Below are positions 15,501 through 35,360 of a DNA stretch of 64,000 bases, piece after piece. The notes under the pieces were generated by a model. It ran no database searches, was not told the DNA's origin, and saw only the letters and a list, made by a program, of their open reading frames with translations. Source of the stretch: Pyrocephalus nanus (lineage: Eukaryota; Chordata; Aves; Passeriformes; Tyrannidae); the NCBI GenBank assembly GCA_038380795.1, contig CM076276.1, positions 11,236,001-11,300,000 on the forward strand, in the 5' to 3' direction. A program made the position numbers and the translations under genes. Every line of letters starts with the position of its first letter. Position 1 is the stretch's first letter.

Positions 15501-18500
15501 TGAAACGGCATTACCACAAGACTGGTCATCCAGAATGTGGGACTTAGAAAATGCCCATGTACGTTTATTCCTACCAGAAGTAATAATATAATAGTATGGT
15601 ACAGATCAGACAGCTGTCTGTGAAAAGATTCATCTGAGCCTCAACTCAACTAAATCTGTCAAGTGGGGTTCTGGGGCCACCGTCAGTCACACAAGACACT
15701 TCACCTACCTTTGGAGCTTGCTCTGAGCTGTGCTGAAGCACAGTATACAGGATCTGCATGTTGTTGGGATTTCTTGCATTTGATAGTTCATTGAAAATCA
15801 CAAACTTAATGGTGGTGCCCAGGTTATCCCTGTGTGCGTTCAGCAGTTCTCTGCAAGGGAAGGCCAGAGATATCTGAACTGACATTTCATTGCAGCTGGA
15901 CACATTGAACTATTTAGCACTCTAAAGTGAACAGAACAGAACAGCACATATGTCCAACAATATCAAAGGACTACTGAAAGACTTCCGGGACAATGAAATT
16001 CATATAAATGAACACAGGACACCCCTTAGTCCAAGCTGGCATTTAAAACCAGTCAGGGCCCTGGACACATCTTCCACAGTGCTTTCTCTTCTGATCATCT
16101 GTGATCAGTCACTCACCTGACACACAGCATATAGTGGTTGAGAAGGACTTTTGGCTTGAGACGAATCTTGATCAGGTTGGAGATAACTTCCATGTCTTCT
16201 GAGCTGTGGGTGTTGCAGTTCATACAGACTGACATCAGCAAGTCCTGAGCTGGCTTGGTCAGCTGCAGAGGAAGAGCAGAAAGGCTCCAGTCACTTGCCA
16301 TTACAGATCAGAAATGTAAGTTGTGTACGGTATGCAGCCCTCCTGCCTGGATTCCACACCAGAGTTGTGCTTCAACAGCTCCTATCCTTACCTTTGGGTT
16401 CTGCAGCCACATCTCCAGCCTCTGCACAGCCATCTGACGCACTTCTTTGTAGCCACAGGTTGCTGTCAGCAGCCGAAGGAGGTTCCTGGAGACATTGTCC
16501 ATGGGCTGGCGCCGGTTGAGCTGGTCCCGCAGCATGTCTAGGACATATTCCTCCACACTCTCTGCAAGGTCTTCATACCTGGACCACACAAACTGCACTT
16601 TATTTGTTTCCACATAAGCCAATGCAAAAATCAGCCTTCCTTCTTGTGGTATACATTATGAAGAAATAAAATCTACTCTTTTCTCCTGGAACATTTTTAT
16701 CTGACGCTCAACATCCCCCAGCAGGTGCCACAGGACAGGTAGTGCAGAGAGGGAGCTCCCTGCCACAGCTCTGCAGGGTGGGTGAGCGCAGACACATCTG
16801 CCACATGGCTGGGCCAGGAGAGGACGAGGCACTGTACCTGGGCATGAGCTGGCCCGCCTGCTCTGGGCTCATTTTCTCCTCTGCAATCAGCAGCTCGCTC
16901 TGGCTGTCTTCCTCCTCTGTCATGGAAGGGTGTGGGCTGCTCCCTGAGAGAGACCAGGACACAGCACACTTCATGAGACAACTCCCCTTTCTAGAGATCA
17001 ATCACACTGAAGGAGACCACAGTCAGTCACTCCCTCACACTGCATCACATACAGGCCCACTTTTCACTACCCTAAAACATCCTCCGGATGTGAAAGAGCC
17101 CCAGAGAGAGGGAATACAATGGCTGGAACTCAAAGTCTGGTCTACATGACTCCACTCAATAAAAAACTATTCCCCACAAGTCACTAAGTGCAGCAGGCTC
17201 CATCCTCTCCCTAAACCTTTGTTCCTGGTTCCCAAACATCTTCTTACCAGCACTAAGGTCCCCTCCGCTACGCCCAACTTCTCCATGCAAGAGCATGGTC
17301 TTAGGAGGCATCTTTGTGTTAAAAGCTGTTTGGATGTTATCCACAAATGTCTTGCAGTGAGGGCTGTCCACCCAGATGCGCTCCCCAAGGGAGTCCTCAA
17401 TGTACACCTGCAAAAGGGAACAAAATCCATGTCCATGCTTCTTTTTTAACCGATTAATTGAGGGAATATTTGTGAGTTTTTATGGATTTCCAACATACAA
17501 ATGCAAAGTAGGAAACTAGCATGACCACTGATGAAAAACAGACCAGATGACTGCAGGCAAGTCACAAAAGAGCAAAAAACCAAAATATCACATCTCAAGC
17601 TCTACTGGGCACTACTAACCCTTCTCAAGCAAGAAAGCTGATCAGCTTTAGCAAAGACTTTACAACAACCTCTACAATCAAAATACAGAAGCTGGTCAGT
17701 TCAACCCTTTTAAATTAATGGACTATTTTAATCCCTACAGCCCAAACAGAAAGTACAGTCTCTGCAACACTTATAATACAGTAAAACAATCAGTTCAGAC
17801 TGTCAAAGGCATCTCAGAAAAGAGCAGAGATAAGGCAACAAAAGGCAAAAGAAGCCACAGCATTCCAGCAACCCTTGGAGATTTTTCTTCAAGAGCACAG
17901 GGCCAGTCTCCAATTTCTGCCTCCTTCAGCTGCATTCCCACACTAGCTACCCCCTTCCCTGCAGCAGGAATAAATCCACTGCTGTTCTCCTACCCCAACA
18001 CATCCACAACTCCCAACCCCAGCTGATTTCACCCAGACTGCCCACCACACAGAAGCCTCCTTGGTTCAACAACCTTGACAAAGATCTCTGGCCAGTTCTC
18101 ATCCTCTTCATAAGCTGCCATGAGAAGGTTGCAGGCCAAGACTGACACGAGGCTATTCCCTTTGGCTTTGAAGTTGATGGAGGCATCTCTTCGGAGTAGG
18201 CTGCACAGCGCCTGGAATATCATCCACAAAAAGTAAAATAATATAAACAAGTCATTTGGCAAGAAAGCATACAGAGAAGCTGTAGAAAGAGGAACAGAAA
18301 TTTCAGGAGCTTGCACTGAGCTCTGGCATTTACAAAGACATCAGAGGTCTAGTATTTACAAAGCCATGCTCTGGCCTGAGAGAAACTGCAACTGTGCTCA
18401 CAAGCTGGCAGCAGTGATACATCAGTAAGTTCACAGGTCCTCACCTCAATAACCCCTTCGGTGGCAAATATGTTTGGTTTTATTTTTGCCAGGTACATGA

Positions 18501-19589
18501 GGCTCAGGTACAGTGTGGTGTCAGGTTTGGCTCTGTTCATCTTCAGCTGCTTCACAGCTCCACACAGCACCCCCTCAATACGGTCATCGTTGCCTTCTGC
18601 TTCTGCTGCCTCAATCTCATCCAGCAGCACCGTGGGGACAACTGAAAGCACCAACACATCAGCATTACCCTCATGTGAAACAACCTGCCCTGAGATGCTG
18701 CAGGACAGCAAAGCATGGGTCAGCTCACCTACAGCCCCTGCCACAGCTTTTTCCTACTCAACTGCTACTAAAAGTTCTGTTTCACACCTGACAGTGCCCC
18801 TTGATTATTCTTCCATGCTAGCAGATTCCTCTGCAAAAGTATCAAACACCAGAAGTGGAATGACAATTCAGAAGGCAACGCTCAGACCCAGAGTCTGCTA
18901 AAAAAATATGTGAACAAAATACCACAATCCAGACCCAAAGATCTCCTCAGGGAGTATTTCAGATGCTGCTAATAAACAGCTCTCAGACACAATGAACAAA
19001 ACCCAACTCAAACAGAGGAGAAAAGTGTGATTTCAGCCCTATATCCAGCAGAGGAACTATGGGCTTCAAGAAAGGCTCCAGGGAAAGAAGAACAGAAGTT
19101 TCTCCCTGGCTTCCCTGCGAGGGCAGCAGCACAGCCAGGCCTCACCTTCGATGGGGATGACAGACGGCTCCTTGATGGAGGGCGAGATCGCTCTTTTCTC
19201 CGCCACGGCCGCCTCTGCCAGGCGGCCCAGGGCGCTGAGGGGCGGCGTGGAGGAGAGCTTGGGGCGCTTGGTGAGCCCGGGCAGCCCCGCCGGGCCCGCC
19301 AGGGCGGCGGCCGCGTCCCGCTTGCGCTCCGAGGGCAGCCCGGGCGGCGCCGGCTTCAGCAGCGCCACGGCCGCCTTGCCCTCGCCGCTCTGCCCCTTGG
19401 AGCCCAGCGCGATGAAGTCTCCGGGCGGCGGGTGCGCTGCGAGGGGAGACACGGGGACAGTGAGGGACAGTGAGGGGACAGCGACAGTGACAGCGAGCGC
19501 AGCCCCCCCCGCCCGGCCCCGCGGGACTCACCGGAGGGCTTGGGCACGGCGCTGGGCCGCCGCACGGCCGCTGCCTTCGGCCGGTTCAT
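532..19589 (-). CDS. INTS1: Integrator complex subunit 1 (3' part cut by window edge)
   Basis: INTS1 is the largest subunit of the nuclear Integrator complex, which binds the RNA polymerase II C-terminal domain, processes snRNA 3' ends and terminates promoter-proximal transcripts. I recognise it from near-identity to the human protein as I know it, along the whole chain. The start is MNRPKAAAVRRPSAVPKPS, followed by HPPPGDFIALGSKGQ, KRPKLSSTPPLSALG, the block LCSEVPILEDTLMRILVIGL, and GPKADEQTTCEVLDYFLRRL. The in-window part codes about 1,683 residues of a family length near 2,190, so about 500 C-terminal residues lie left of position 1. The protein is mostly alpha-helical repeats. An acidic stretch (SGEEEEEGES) followed by a basic one (AKKRQRQQKQR) lies at about residues 920–955. 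The start ATG (19587–19589) lies in a CpG island and matches the human N-terminus. Every exon junction keeps phase; no stop or frameshift was seen. Confidence 0.97.
9803..9930 (+). repeat. CR1 LINE 3' fragment in an INTS1 intron
   Basis: The segment begins with the CR1-like words GCCAGGTCGGACAGGGCC and ends with the CR1 3' signature, ATTCTGTGATTTTATGAT. Between them lie the usual words for 'ggtgtccctgcccatagcaggggg' and 'ttggaact'. Orientation is plus, antisense to INTS1. It is a 5'-truncated copy of about 130 bp, typical of avian CR1. Confidence 0.85.
14281..14400 (-). repeat. CR1 LINE 3' fragment in an INTS1 intron
   Basis: This is a reverse-oriented CR1 3' end. The plus strand reads AATGGTTTGGGTTGGAAGGA, followed by CTTAAAGACCATCTCATTTC and the 'agggacatcttccactag' block. 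Together these are the reverse complement of the common avian CR1 3' UTR. The copy is truncated at its 5' side and lies in the same orientation as INTS1. Confidence 0.85.
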
Positions 19590-19800
19590 GGCGCCGCAGG
19601 GCACCGGCCCCGGCACAGACCGAGCGACGGACACCCGGGACCGAGCGACGGACGGACAGACGGACAGACCGCCGCCACACGGAAGGGGAAGCGCCGCTCC
19701 GCCGCCTCACGGGCCCGCCCTGCCCGCCTCGCCGGGCAGCGCCGTCTGCCGGGCCGGAGGGGGAACTGCACCCCGGCGGGCGGGGGCGGGAGGGTCTGGG
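19440..19800 (-). promoter_or_regulatory. INTS1 CpG-island promoter and 5' UTR
   Basis: Dense CG dinucleotides run from the second coding exon (19,146) across the first coding exon to about 19,800, and GC content drops sharply after that. The start codon is at 19587–19589, so the transcription start is probably between 19,600 and 19,700. A short tandem GACGGACA-type repeat lies at about 19,630–19,670. No TATA box is seen, as is usual for a CpG-island housekeeping promoter. The exact start site cannot be fixed from sequence. Confidence 0.7.
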
Positions 19801-19984
19801 GGCGGTCGGGGATTCTGAGGGAAGAGAGGGGCTGGGACTGTTTGATGGTGCTGATTGCGGGGGTCTGGGGATAAGAGAGGGGAGTCAAGGGACTGGGCTG
19901 AGGCGCTGGATTTAAGGGTGGAAATTAGGGGCTGTTGGGTGATGCTGGGGTGGGCCCCCTCTCACAGGCAACTACAAGAGGACA

Positions 19985-20216
19985 GAGCCTCAAGCTATGC
20001 AGGGGAGGTTTGGGTTGGACAGTAGGGGGAATTTCTTCACAGAAAGGTTGATTAGACATTGGACATGGGCTGCCCAGGGAGGTGGTGGAGTCACCAAAGA
20101 AACAACTGGACACGGCACTTGGTGCTGTGGTCTGGTTGACGAGGTGGTGATGGGTCACAGGTTGGACTTGATGATGTTGGAGGTCTTTTCAAACCTTGTT
20201 GATTCTGTGAATCTGT
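19985..20216 (+). repeat. CR1 LINE 3' fragment between INTS1 and the GAA-like gene
   Basis: CR1-type words are 'gggttggacagtagggggaatttcttcac', 'ggctgcccagggaggtggtggagtcacc', 'ggttggacttgatgat' and a tail with TTGATTCTGTGAATCTGTGA. Plus orientation, about 230 bp. The flanks (19,800–19,985 and 20,217–20,514) are G-rich, with repeated GGGGTCTGGGAT/GGGGCTGA-like words and no gene. Confidence 0.85.
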
Positions 20217-20514
20217 GACTGTGGGGTGTGGGATAAGAGAGTCAAAGGAGTGGGGTGGAGGGCTGGAGTTAAGGGCTGAAACTGGGGAGCTGAGAGTAGT
20301 GCTGAAATCTGGGGTCTGGGATATGGCGCTGGAATTAGGGGGGTTGGATTGGGGCTGAAACTGAACAGCCGGAATCAGGGGGATGGAATCAGGAGAACTG
20401 AAGTCAGGGAAGTAAAAACTGGGTTTTCCACAGCAAGTGGCTGCCCACCTCTCTCCCCCTATGCCACCCCTTCTGTCCCCACATCACGTGCCCACGACAA
20501 GCTCTCCACGTGCC

Positions 20515-20520
20515 TTTATT
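20515..20520 (-). terminator. Poly(A) signal of the GAA-like gene
   Basis: TTTATT on the plus strand reads AATAAA on the minus strand, about 250 nt past the TGA stop at 20769–20771. No other AATAAA lies between, so the 3' UTR is short and should end near 20,495–20,505. Confidence 0.7.
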
Positions 20521-20768
20521 GCAGCAGGGACCGTGGGTGCCCACTCCTCCACCCACACCACCCACACAGGACCACGCAGGGGGCACCCAGTGGCCAAGCC
20601 CTCATCCCACGGCCCCTGTCCCCAACCATGCTGAAGGGGGACACACAGCAGCAGGTGACAGTCCCTGACGCCTCCTCCAGAGTAGCATCCCAGCTTCAGG
20701 GGCTGGAGCATCAAGCATCTCCTGGACGGGTGGTCTTGGTAACGGGGGGTGACTCCACGGCCCCCTGC

Positions 20769-31179
<10,411 letters not shown>

Positions 31180-31186
31180 TGTGGCT

Positions 31187-31266
31187 GCGGGCGGGCAGCG
31201 GGCAGCGGGCAGCGGGCGGGCAGCGGGCGGGCAGCGGGCGGGCAGCGGGCAGCGGGCGGGCAGCGC
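31187..31266. repeat. GGGCAGC / GGGCGGGCAGC minisatellite
   Basis: About ten imperfect copies of a 7-base unit (GGGCAGC), often extended by GGGC, lie inside the CpG island. The plus strand has many closely spaced GGG runs, so a G-quadruplex is possible. It falls in the presumed 5' UTR or core promoter of the GAA-like gene. Confidence 0.85.
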
Positions 31267-31399
31267 TCCCGGCGCTGCAGCTCTGCCTGCTCCGCCGTAA
31301 ACACCCGAAACGCCGCCCCGCTCCTACCGCGCCTCTCTAGTAGCAGCGCATCAGCGCACACACAAGCCTCTCCTCCGACTTGATCGTCCGCTTCCTCGC

Positions 31400-33235
31400 T
31401 CCTCTCCTTTGGTGCGCTTTGAGCGGTTTTTAAAATTTTATCTGCAATTTTTAAATTTATCTGCAGTATTTTTAATATTTGTATCTAAGCTCAATGCTTC
31501 TCGAAAGAGACAAGGTGGGGATTATGGGGGATCGGCGGTTTTTTTTTTTTTAGGTTTTCCCCAGCCGTGGATGCACGCAGCGCCTCTAAACCCAGAGTAC
31601 AAATACCTCTGTCCCCCTTGTAGGCTGAGAGCACCTTACCCAAAGCAGAGTGAAAGAGGTCCCTGTGCTGAATCGTGCATTGTGGCTTCAGGGAATCACC
31701 GTGGCTTCAGGATGTGTTTTGAGCACACAGCGGGTGGGCCAGACCTACAAAACACCCACATCCCAGAATAAAACCCTTTCTCCATCCAGGTCTTCACCAG
31801 AGTTCTTGTCTCCCATACAGTTCTATTCATCTGCTTAACAAATGTATAGAACTGCACAGGCTTTCCCACTTTTTGAGGGACAGGAGAGCTGCTCCTTATT
31901 TACTGTCAAAGGCCACTGCAGTCTAAAGGTCAGCAGCAAAGGACAACAGACCTTTGGATTCCCTAGGGAATGAAAACAAAAAGTAACCTGTTGTGAACAG
32001 GACGATTCACACAGGAACAGAATTTCAGGTGACATGGCCGCTTCCCTCCTGCCATAAGCAGTCTGCCAAAACCATGTTGTTGCAAAGACAGGGGAAATAC
32101 CCCAATTCTGGTGAGCCCCATGCATGGGACTGTCACCACAGAGGGTGAAAACCCCACCCAGGATGCAGCCAGTCCATCCCTCTTGCCTCCTGCCTCCACC
32201 CTCTCATGGATGTCTTGGGGAGAAACCTTGGATAATACAGGATGGCTCTGGCTATCTTAGTTATCACCACTCAGAGAGAGCACAGGGGCACGTGGCTGTG
32301 TTGGGGATATCAGAGGCCCCAAAGCTACCACCCCTCTCCTTGCTTGTCTTGGCTCTCTGAGCCACCAGAACCCTCCTGGATGCAAAGCAGATCTGGAGAC
32401 AAACCTCAGAGGCATCAGTGGGAACCACAGAGATGGCTGAAATCTGCCTTCCAACTCTGAGCTCAGCCCATCCCAGCACCCAGGGCAAGATTTCAGAGTT
32501 TGCAAATCTGGGAGAGGTGAAAGCCAACACTTCATGCCACTGCCCAGGAGCTTTAGCCAACCTCATTAGTCAGTTCCAATAATAAACAGGGATTTCTTAA
32601 CATCAGGGTGGTGCATTCGCCTAAATCTCATTCCAGCTGCCCAGATCTGTGGGGCTGTGCCAGAAATGGGGCTCTCCATGTTTTCCAGCTCGTGTTGCTC
32701 AAAGGGAGCAGCAAAAGATGGGATCTTATTCAAAGCCTCAACTATGGCCCTTAGAGCTGCTCCAGTAAGGATATTTAGCCCCGAGGCTGGAAAGCACAAA
32801 TTGCACAGGCTGACACAGACTTTCTAATATAGTTATGGACACAAAAAAAATCAGAAGGAGCCCAGTTGCAATGGAGGCAGCTGGGTTTGATCAACCACCC
32901 GTGTTATTATATTTTTTGATGCATTATCATCAATGTTGGATGCTCCTGGGGTCTGAAATGCTGCTCATGTCCCTGGGGTCAGGGTGCTGCGTTAGCAGCT
33001 CACACAACCACACAAGTGCAAGGATTGGGTTCAGGATTTGGCTCTGCTGCAGGGCTCAGGGGGCTCTGGGACAGACAGTGCTGGGCAAAAGCTGGTCCAC
33101 GGCTGCTGAAAGAGGGCAAGCCCTGCCAGCACTGCCTCAAGGAGGCCAAGGACCAAACCAGCCTCTAAACACCCCTGAGAGCCTCACAGTGCCTGAGACA
33201 CATTTCCCCACCTCTGTCTGTCCTACATCAAGGCC
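31400..33235. other. Intergenic DNA between the GAA-like gene and MAFK
   Basis: AT-richer than its flanks. I see no exon, RNA gene or recognised repeat apart from a short T run near 31,540. No conserved protein reads through in any frame. Confidence 0.6.
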
Positions 33236-33940
33236 AAGTGAAAGGTGCTGTACCTGGGTTGGGGTCAATATAGGCTGAGGGATGAAAGGATCAACAGCAG
33301 CCCTGCTGAGGACTTAGGGGTGCTGGTGCATGAGAGGCTGGACATGACCCAGCAAACGCATCATGGCCAGCAGGTTGAGGGGGGTGATTCTGCCCCTCTG
33401 GTGTGTTCTGGTGAGAACCCACCTGGAGTGCTGTGTCCAGCCCTGGGGTCCTCAGCACAGGAAGGACAGCATCCTGTTGCAGTGGGTCCAGAGGAGGCCA
33501 CCAAGTTGATTAGAAGGATGGAACACCTCTCCTGTAAGGAAAGGCTGAGATAATTGGAATTGTTCAGCCTGGAGAAGAGAAGGCTCTGGAGAGATCTTAT
33601 TGCTTCCTTTCCCAGTTTGAAGGGAGCCTGCAAGAGAGTTATAGAGGGACTTTTGAAAAGGGCATGTGGTGACAGGACAAGGGCTAATGGCTTCACACTG
33701 ACAGAGGGAAAGTTTAGATTAGATGTTAGCAGGAAATTCTTCCTTGTGAGGATACTGGGGCACTGGCACAGGTTGCCCAGAGAAACTGCCCCATCCCTGG
33801 AAGTGCTCAAGGCCAGGTTGGACAGGGCTTGGTATACCCTGGTCTGGTGGAAAGTGCCCCTGTCCAGGGCAGGGAGGGTTGGAATATGATGAGCTTTTCT
33901 CACCTTCCAACCCAATCCATTCTATGATTCTATAAAATGT
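33236..33940 (+). repeat. CR1 LINE, 3' portion including the ORF2 end
   Basis: This is the longest CR1 copy here, about 700 bp. Its 5' part still reads like the C-terminal end of CR1 ORF2: LGWGQYRLRDERINSSPAED, followed by LGVLVHERLDMTQQ. The frame then degrades. The 3' UTR has the usual words (GGAAATTCTTCCTTGTGAGG, CTGGGGCACTGGCACAGGTT) and ends with ATTCTATGATTCTATAAAAT, the CR1 3' signature. It is inactive and 5'-truncated. It lies about 130 bp upstream of the minisatellite before MAFK. Confidence 0.92.
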
Positions 33941-34065
33941 GTGAGGGTGCAAAACCCCATGGCCACACCGCGCCCCTTCCATTGGGGATGATCCTGAAGG
34001 ACGAGAACTGTCGGAGAGGGGTGAGCCCTGTGGTGGGCTGGGGGTGCAGTGCTCAGCCCTGCACA

Positions 34066-34450
34066 CCGATGTGGATCAGGATGCGGATTGGGATGGGGAG
34101 GGGGAATGAGGATCAGAATGGGAATGAGAATGGGGGTGAAGATGGGGATAGAGATGAGAATGGAGATATGGATTGGAATGGGGGTGGGAATGAGAATGGA
34201 AATGAGGGATGGAGACGGGGTTGAGGATGGGATGAGGATGAGGATGGAGATGCGGATGATGATGGGAATGAGGATGGAGATGGGGTTGAGGATGGGATGA
34301 GGATGGAGATGGGGATGAGGATGGGGATGAGGATGGGGATGAGGATCTGGACGAGGGGGGATGAGAATGGAGATGAGGATGGCAACGAGGATGGGCACGA
34401 GGATGGAGACAGGGATGAGGATGGCGATATGCATGGGGACGAGGGTGGGG
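34066..34450. repeat. Purine-rich GATGAG/GGATGA minisatellite upstream of MAFK
   Basis: About 385 bp of imperfect 6-base units (GGATGA, GGATGG, GAATGG, GAGATG) on the plus strand, nearly free of C. The most regular part is 34,290–34,340 (GGGGATGAGGAT repeats). It ends where the MAFK CpG island begins. It can be read as long Met/Arg/Gly/Glu or Ile/Pro/Leu/Ser strings on either strand; these are by-products of the repeat, not proteins. Confidence 0.93.
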
Positions 34451-34459
34451 AACGGGGAC

Positions 34460-35360
34460 CGGCTACGTGCCGGAGGCAGCGCCGCGCCCCGCCCCGCGCC
34501 CTTGCCCATGAATGAACGGCGCGGGCGGTGCCGGCGGTGACGCGGCCGCGGGGCCGGGCCGGGCGGTGACGCGGCCGTGACGCGCCATGCCGGAAGCGGC
34601 GGGGGCGCTGGTTGGTCGGCGGCGCGGCGGGGGGGAGGCGGCCGCCCCGCGCTTGTTGTTGTCCGCGGGACTCGCTGGCAGCGAGGGAGGAGGGAGCCGC
34701 GCAGCGCCCCCGCCGCCGCCCCCGCGCCCCCCTCGCCCCCGCCGCCGCCCCCGCCACGGGGCGCTCCCGCCGGCACGCAGGTGAGAAGCCGCCCGGGGCG
34801 CGGCGCGGCGGGGGCGAGGCGGGCGGGTGGGTCGGAGTCGGGAGCGGGGCGGGGTGGGGGGGGGGGGGGAGGAGGTGGCCGCGCGTTGCCCGCCGATCGC
34901 GGCGGGGAGGGAAGGGGGGGGCTCGGCCCGGTCCGGCCCGGTCCCCGCTCGGTCCGGTCGGGTCCGGTTGGGCGCGGGCGGGCGGGGCGGGCGAGGTAAA
35001 AGTGCTGAGTCACCACCGCGCCGGGCACGTGGTGCCGCCGCCCCTCGCACCGGGCCGGGCCGGGCGCACACGTGGGGCCCGCAGGGGGGCGAGGGGCGGC
35101 GGCCCCGCCGTGGGGCGAGCGGGGAGGGAGGGGAGTTCGGGGAGCGCTGCCCGCGCCCGCCGAGCGAGTGGCCCCCGAAACGCCCGGGGGAGCGGGGGCG
35201 CGGCGGCCCCCTTTGGTCACACCTTCCCCGTCCCCTCGCTCCGGTGCGGGGCCAGCGGCGCTCAGCGCCCGCGGGACGGGGCCGGCGGCACCCCCGCACC
35301 CCCGGGCACGCGGGGTCGGGGGTCCCCCGGGTGTGCGCCGGGGTGATGCTTTCCCGTCTC
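34460..35360 (+). promoter_or_regulatory. MAFK CpG-island promoter
   Basis: Very GC-rich and CpG-dense for about 900 bp. Upstream of the first exon are three TGACG motifs (34538, 34567, 34578), each as TGACGCG, which resemble CRE/ATF half sites. An ETS-type CCGGAAGC lies at 34590–34597. Downstream of the exon, at 35003–35013, is TGCTGAGTCAC, a full match to the NF-E2/MARE core that small-Maf heterodimers bind. No TATA box is seen. Binding is inferred from motifs only. Confidence 0.75.
34600..34780 (+). other. MAFK: MAFK non-coding first exon
   Basis: The exon ends at a clear donor, CGGCACGCAG|GTGAGAAG (34780/34781), inside the CpG island, and begins near the ETS site. It has no start codon in the MAFK frame. 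It should join the acceptor at 42794/42795. The 5' border is estimated. Confidence 0.6.

Larger units (their letters stand above)
532..19589 (-). other. INTS1: INTS1 coding exon table and introns
   Basis: Coding exons in transcript order (high to low coordinate): 19532–19589, 19146–19436, 18445–18641, 18074–18211, 17248–17407, 16838–16943, 16392–16578, 16117–16262, 15709–15850, 15198–15374, 14840–14948, 14049–14169, 13310–13387, 12648–12805, 11521–11617, 11027–11118, 10644–10704, 10047–10244, 9527–9656, 9190–9369, 8948–9097, 8195–8374, 7905–8009, 6982–7149, 6521–6632, 6026–6184, 5107–5253, 4588–4686, 4102–4226, 3151–3405, 2715–2874, 1950–2090, 1398–1578, 1191–1314, 532–650. The total is 5,051 nt. 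Each exon is flanked by AG and GT, and codon phase is continuous across all 34 junctions. Introns are short (under about 1.1 kb); the longest are 11618–12647, 5254–6025 and 7150–7904. Apart from two CR1 fragments, noted separately, I see nothing else in the introns. Borders may be off by a few bases where alternative AGs exist. Confidence 0.9.

Noticed and set aside
19151..19915. A 254-codon plus-strand open frame
   Set aside because: It lies opposite the INTS1 first exons in CpG-rich DNA; the reading is Ala/Arg/Pro/Gly-rich and is a shadow of the real gene.
34290..34345. CRISPR-like regular repeats
   Set aside because: The units are 6–12 bases with no distinct spacers; this is a simple minisatellite in a vertebrate genome.
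33922..35220. A 432-codon open frame on the minus strand (and a 380-codon one at 34463–35605)
   Set aside because: The frames run through the minisatellite and the MAFK CpG island and give only Ile/Pro/Ser and Pro/Arg/Gly strings. They come from base composition, with no domain.
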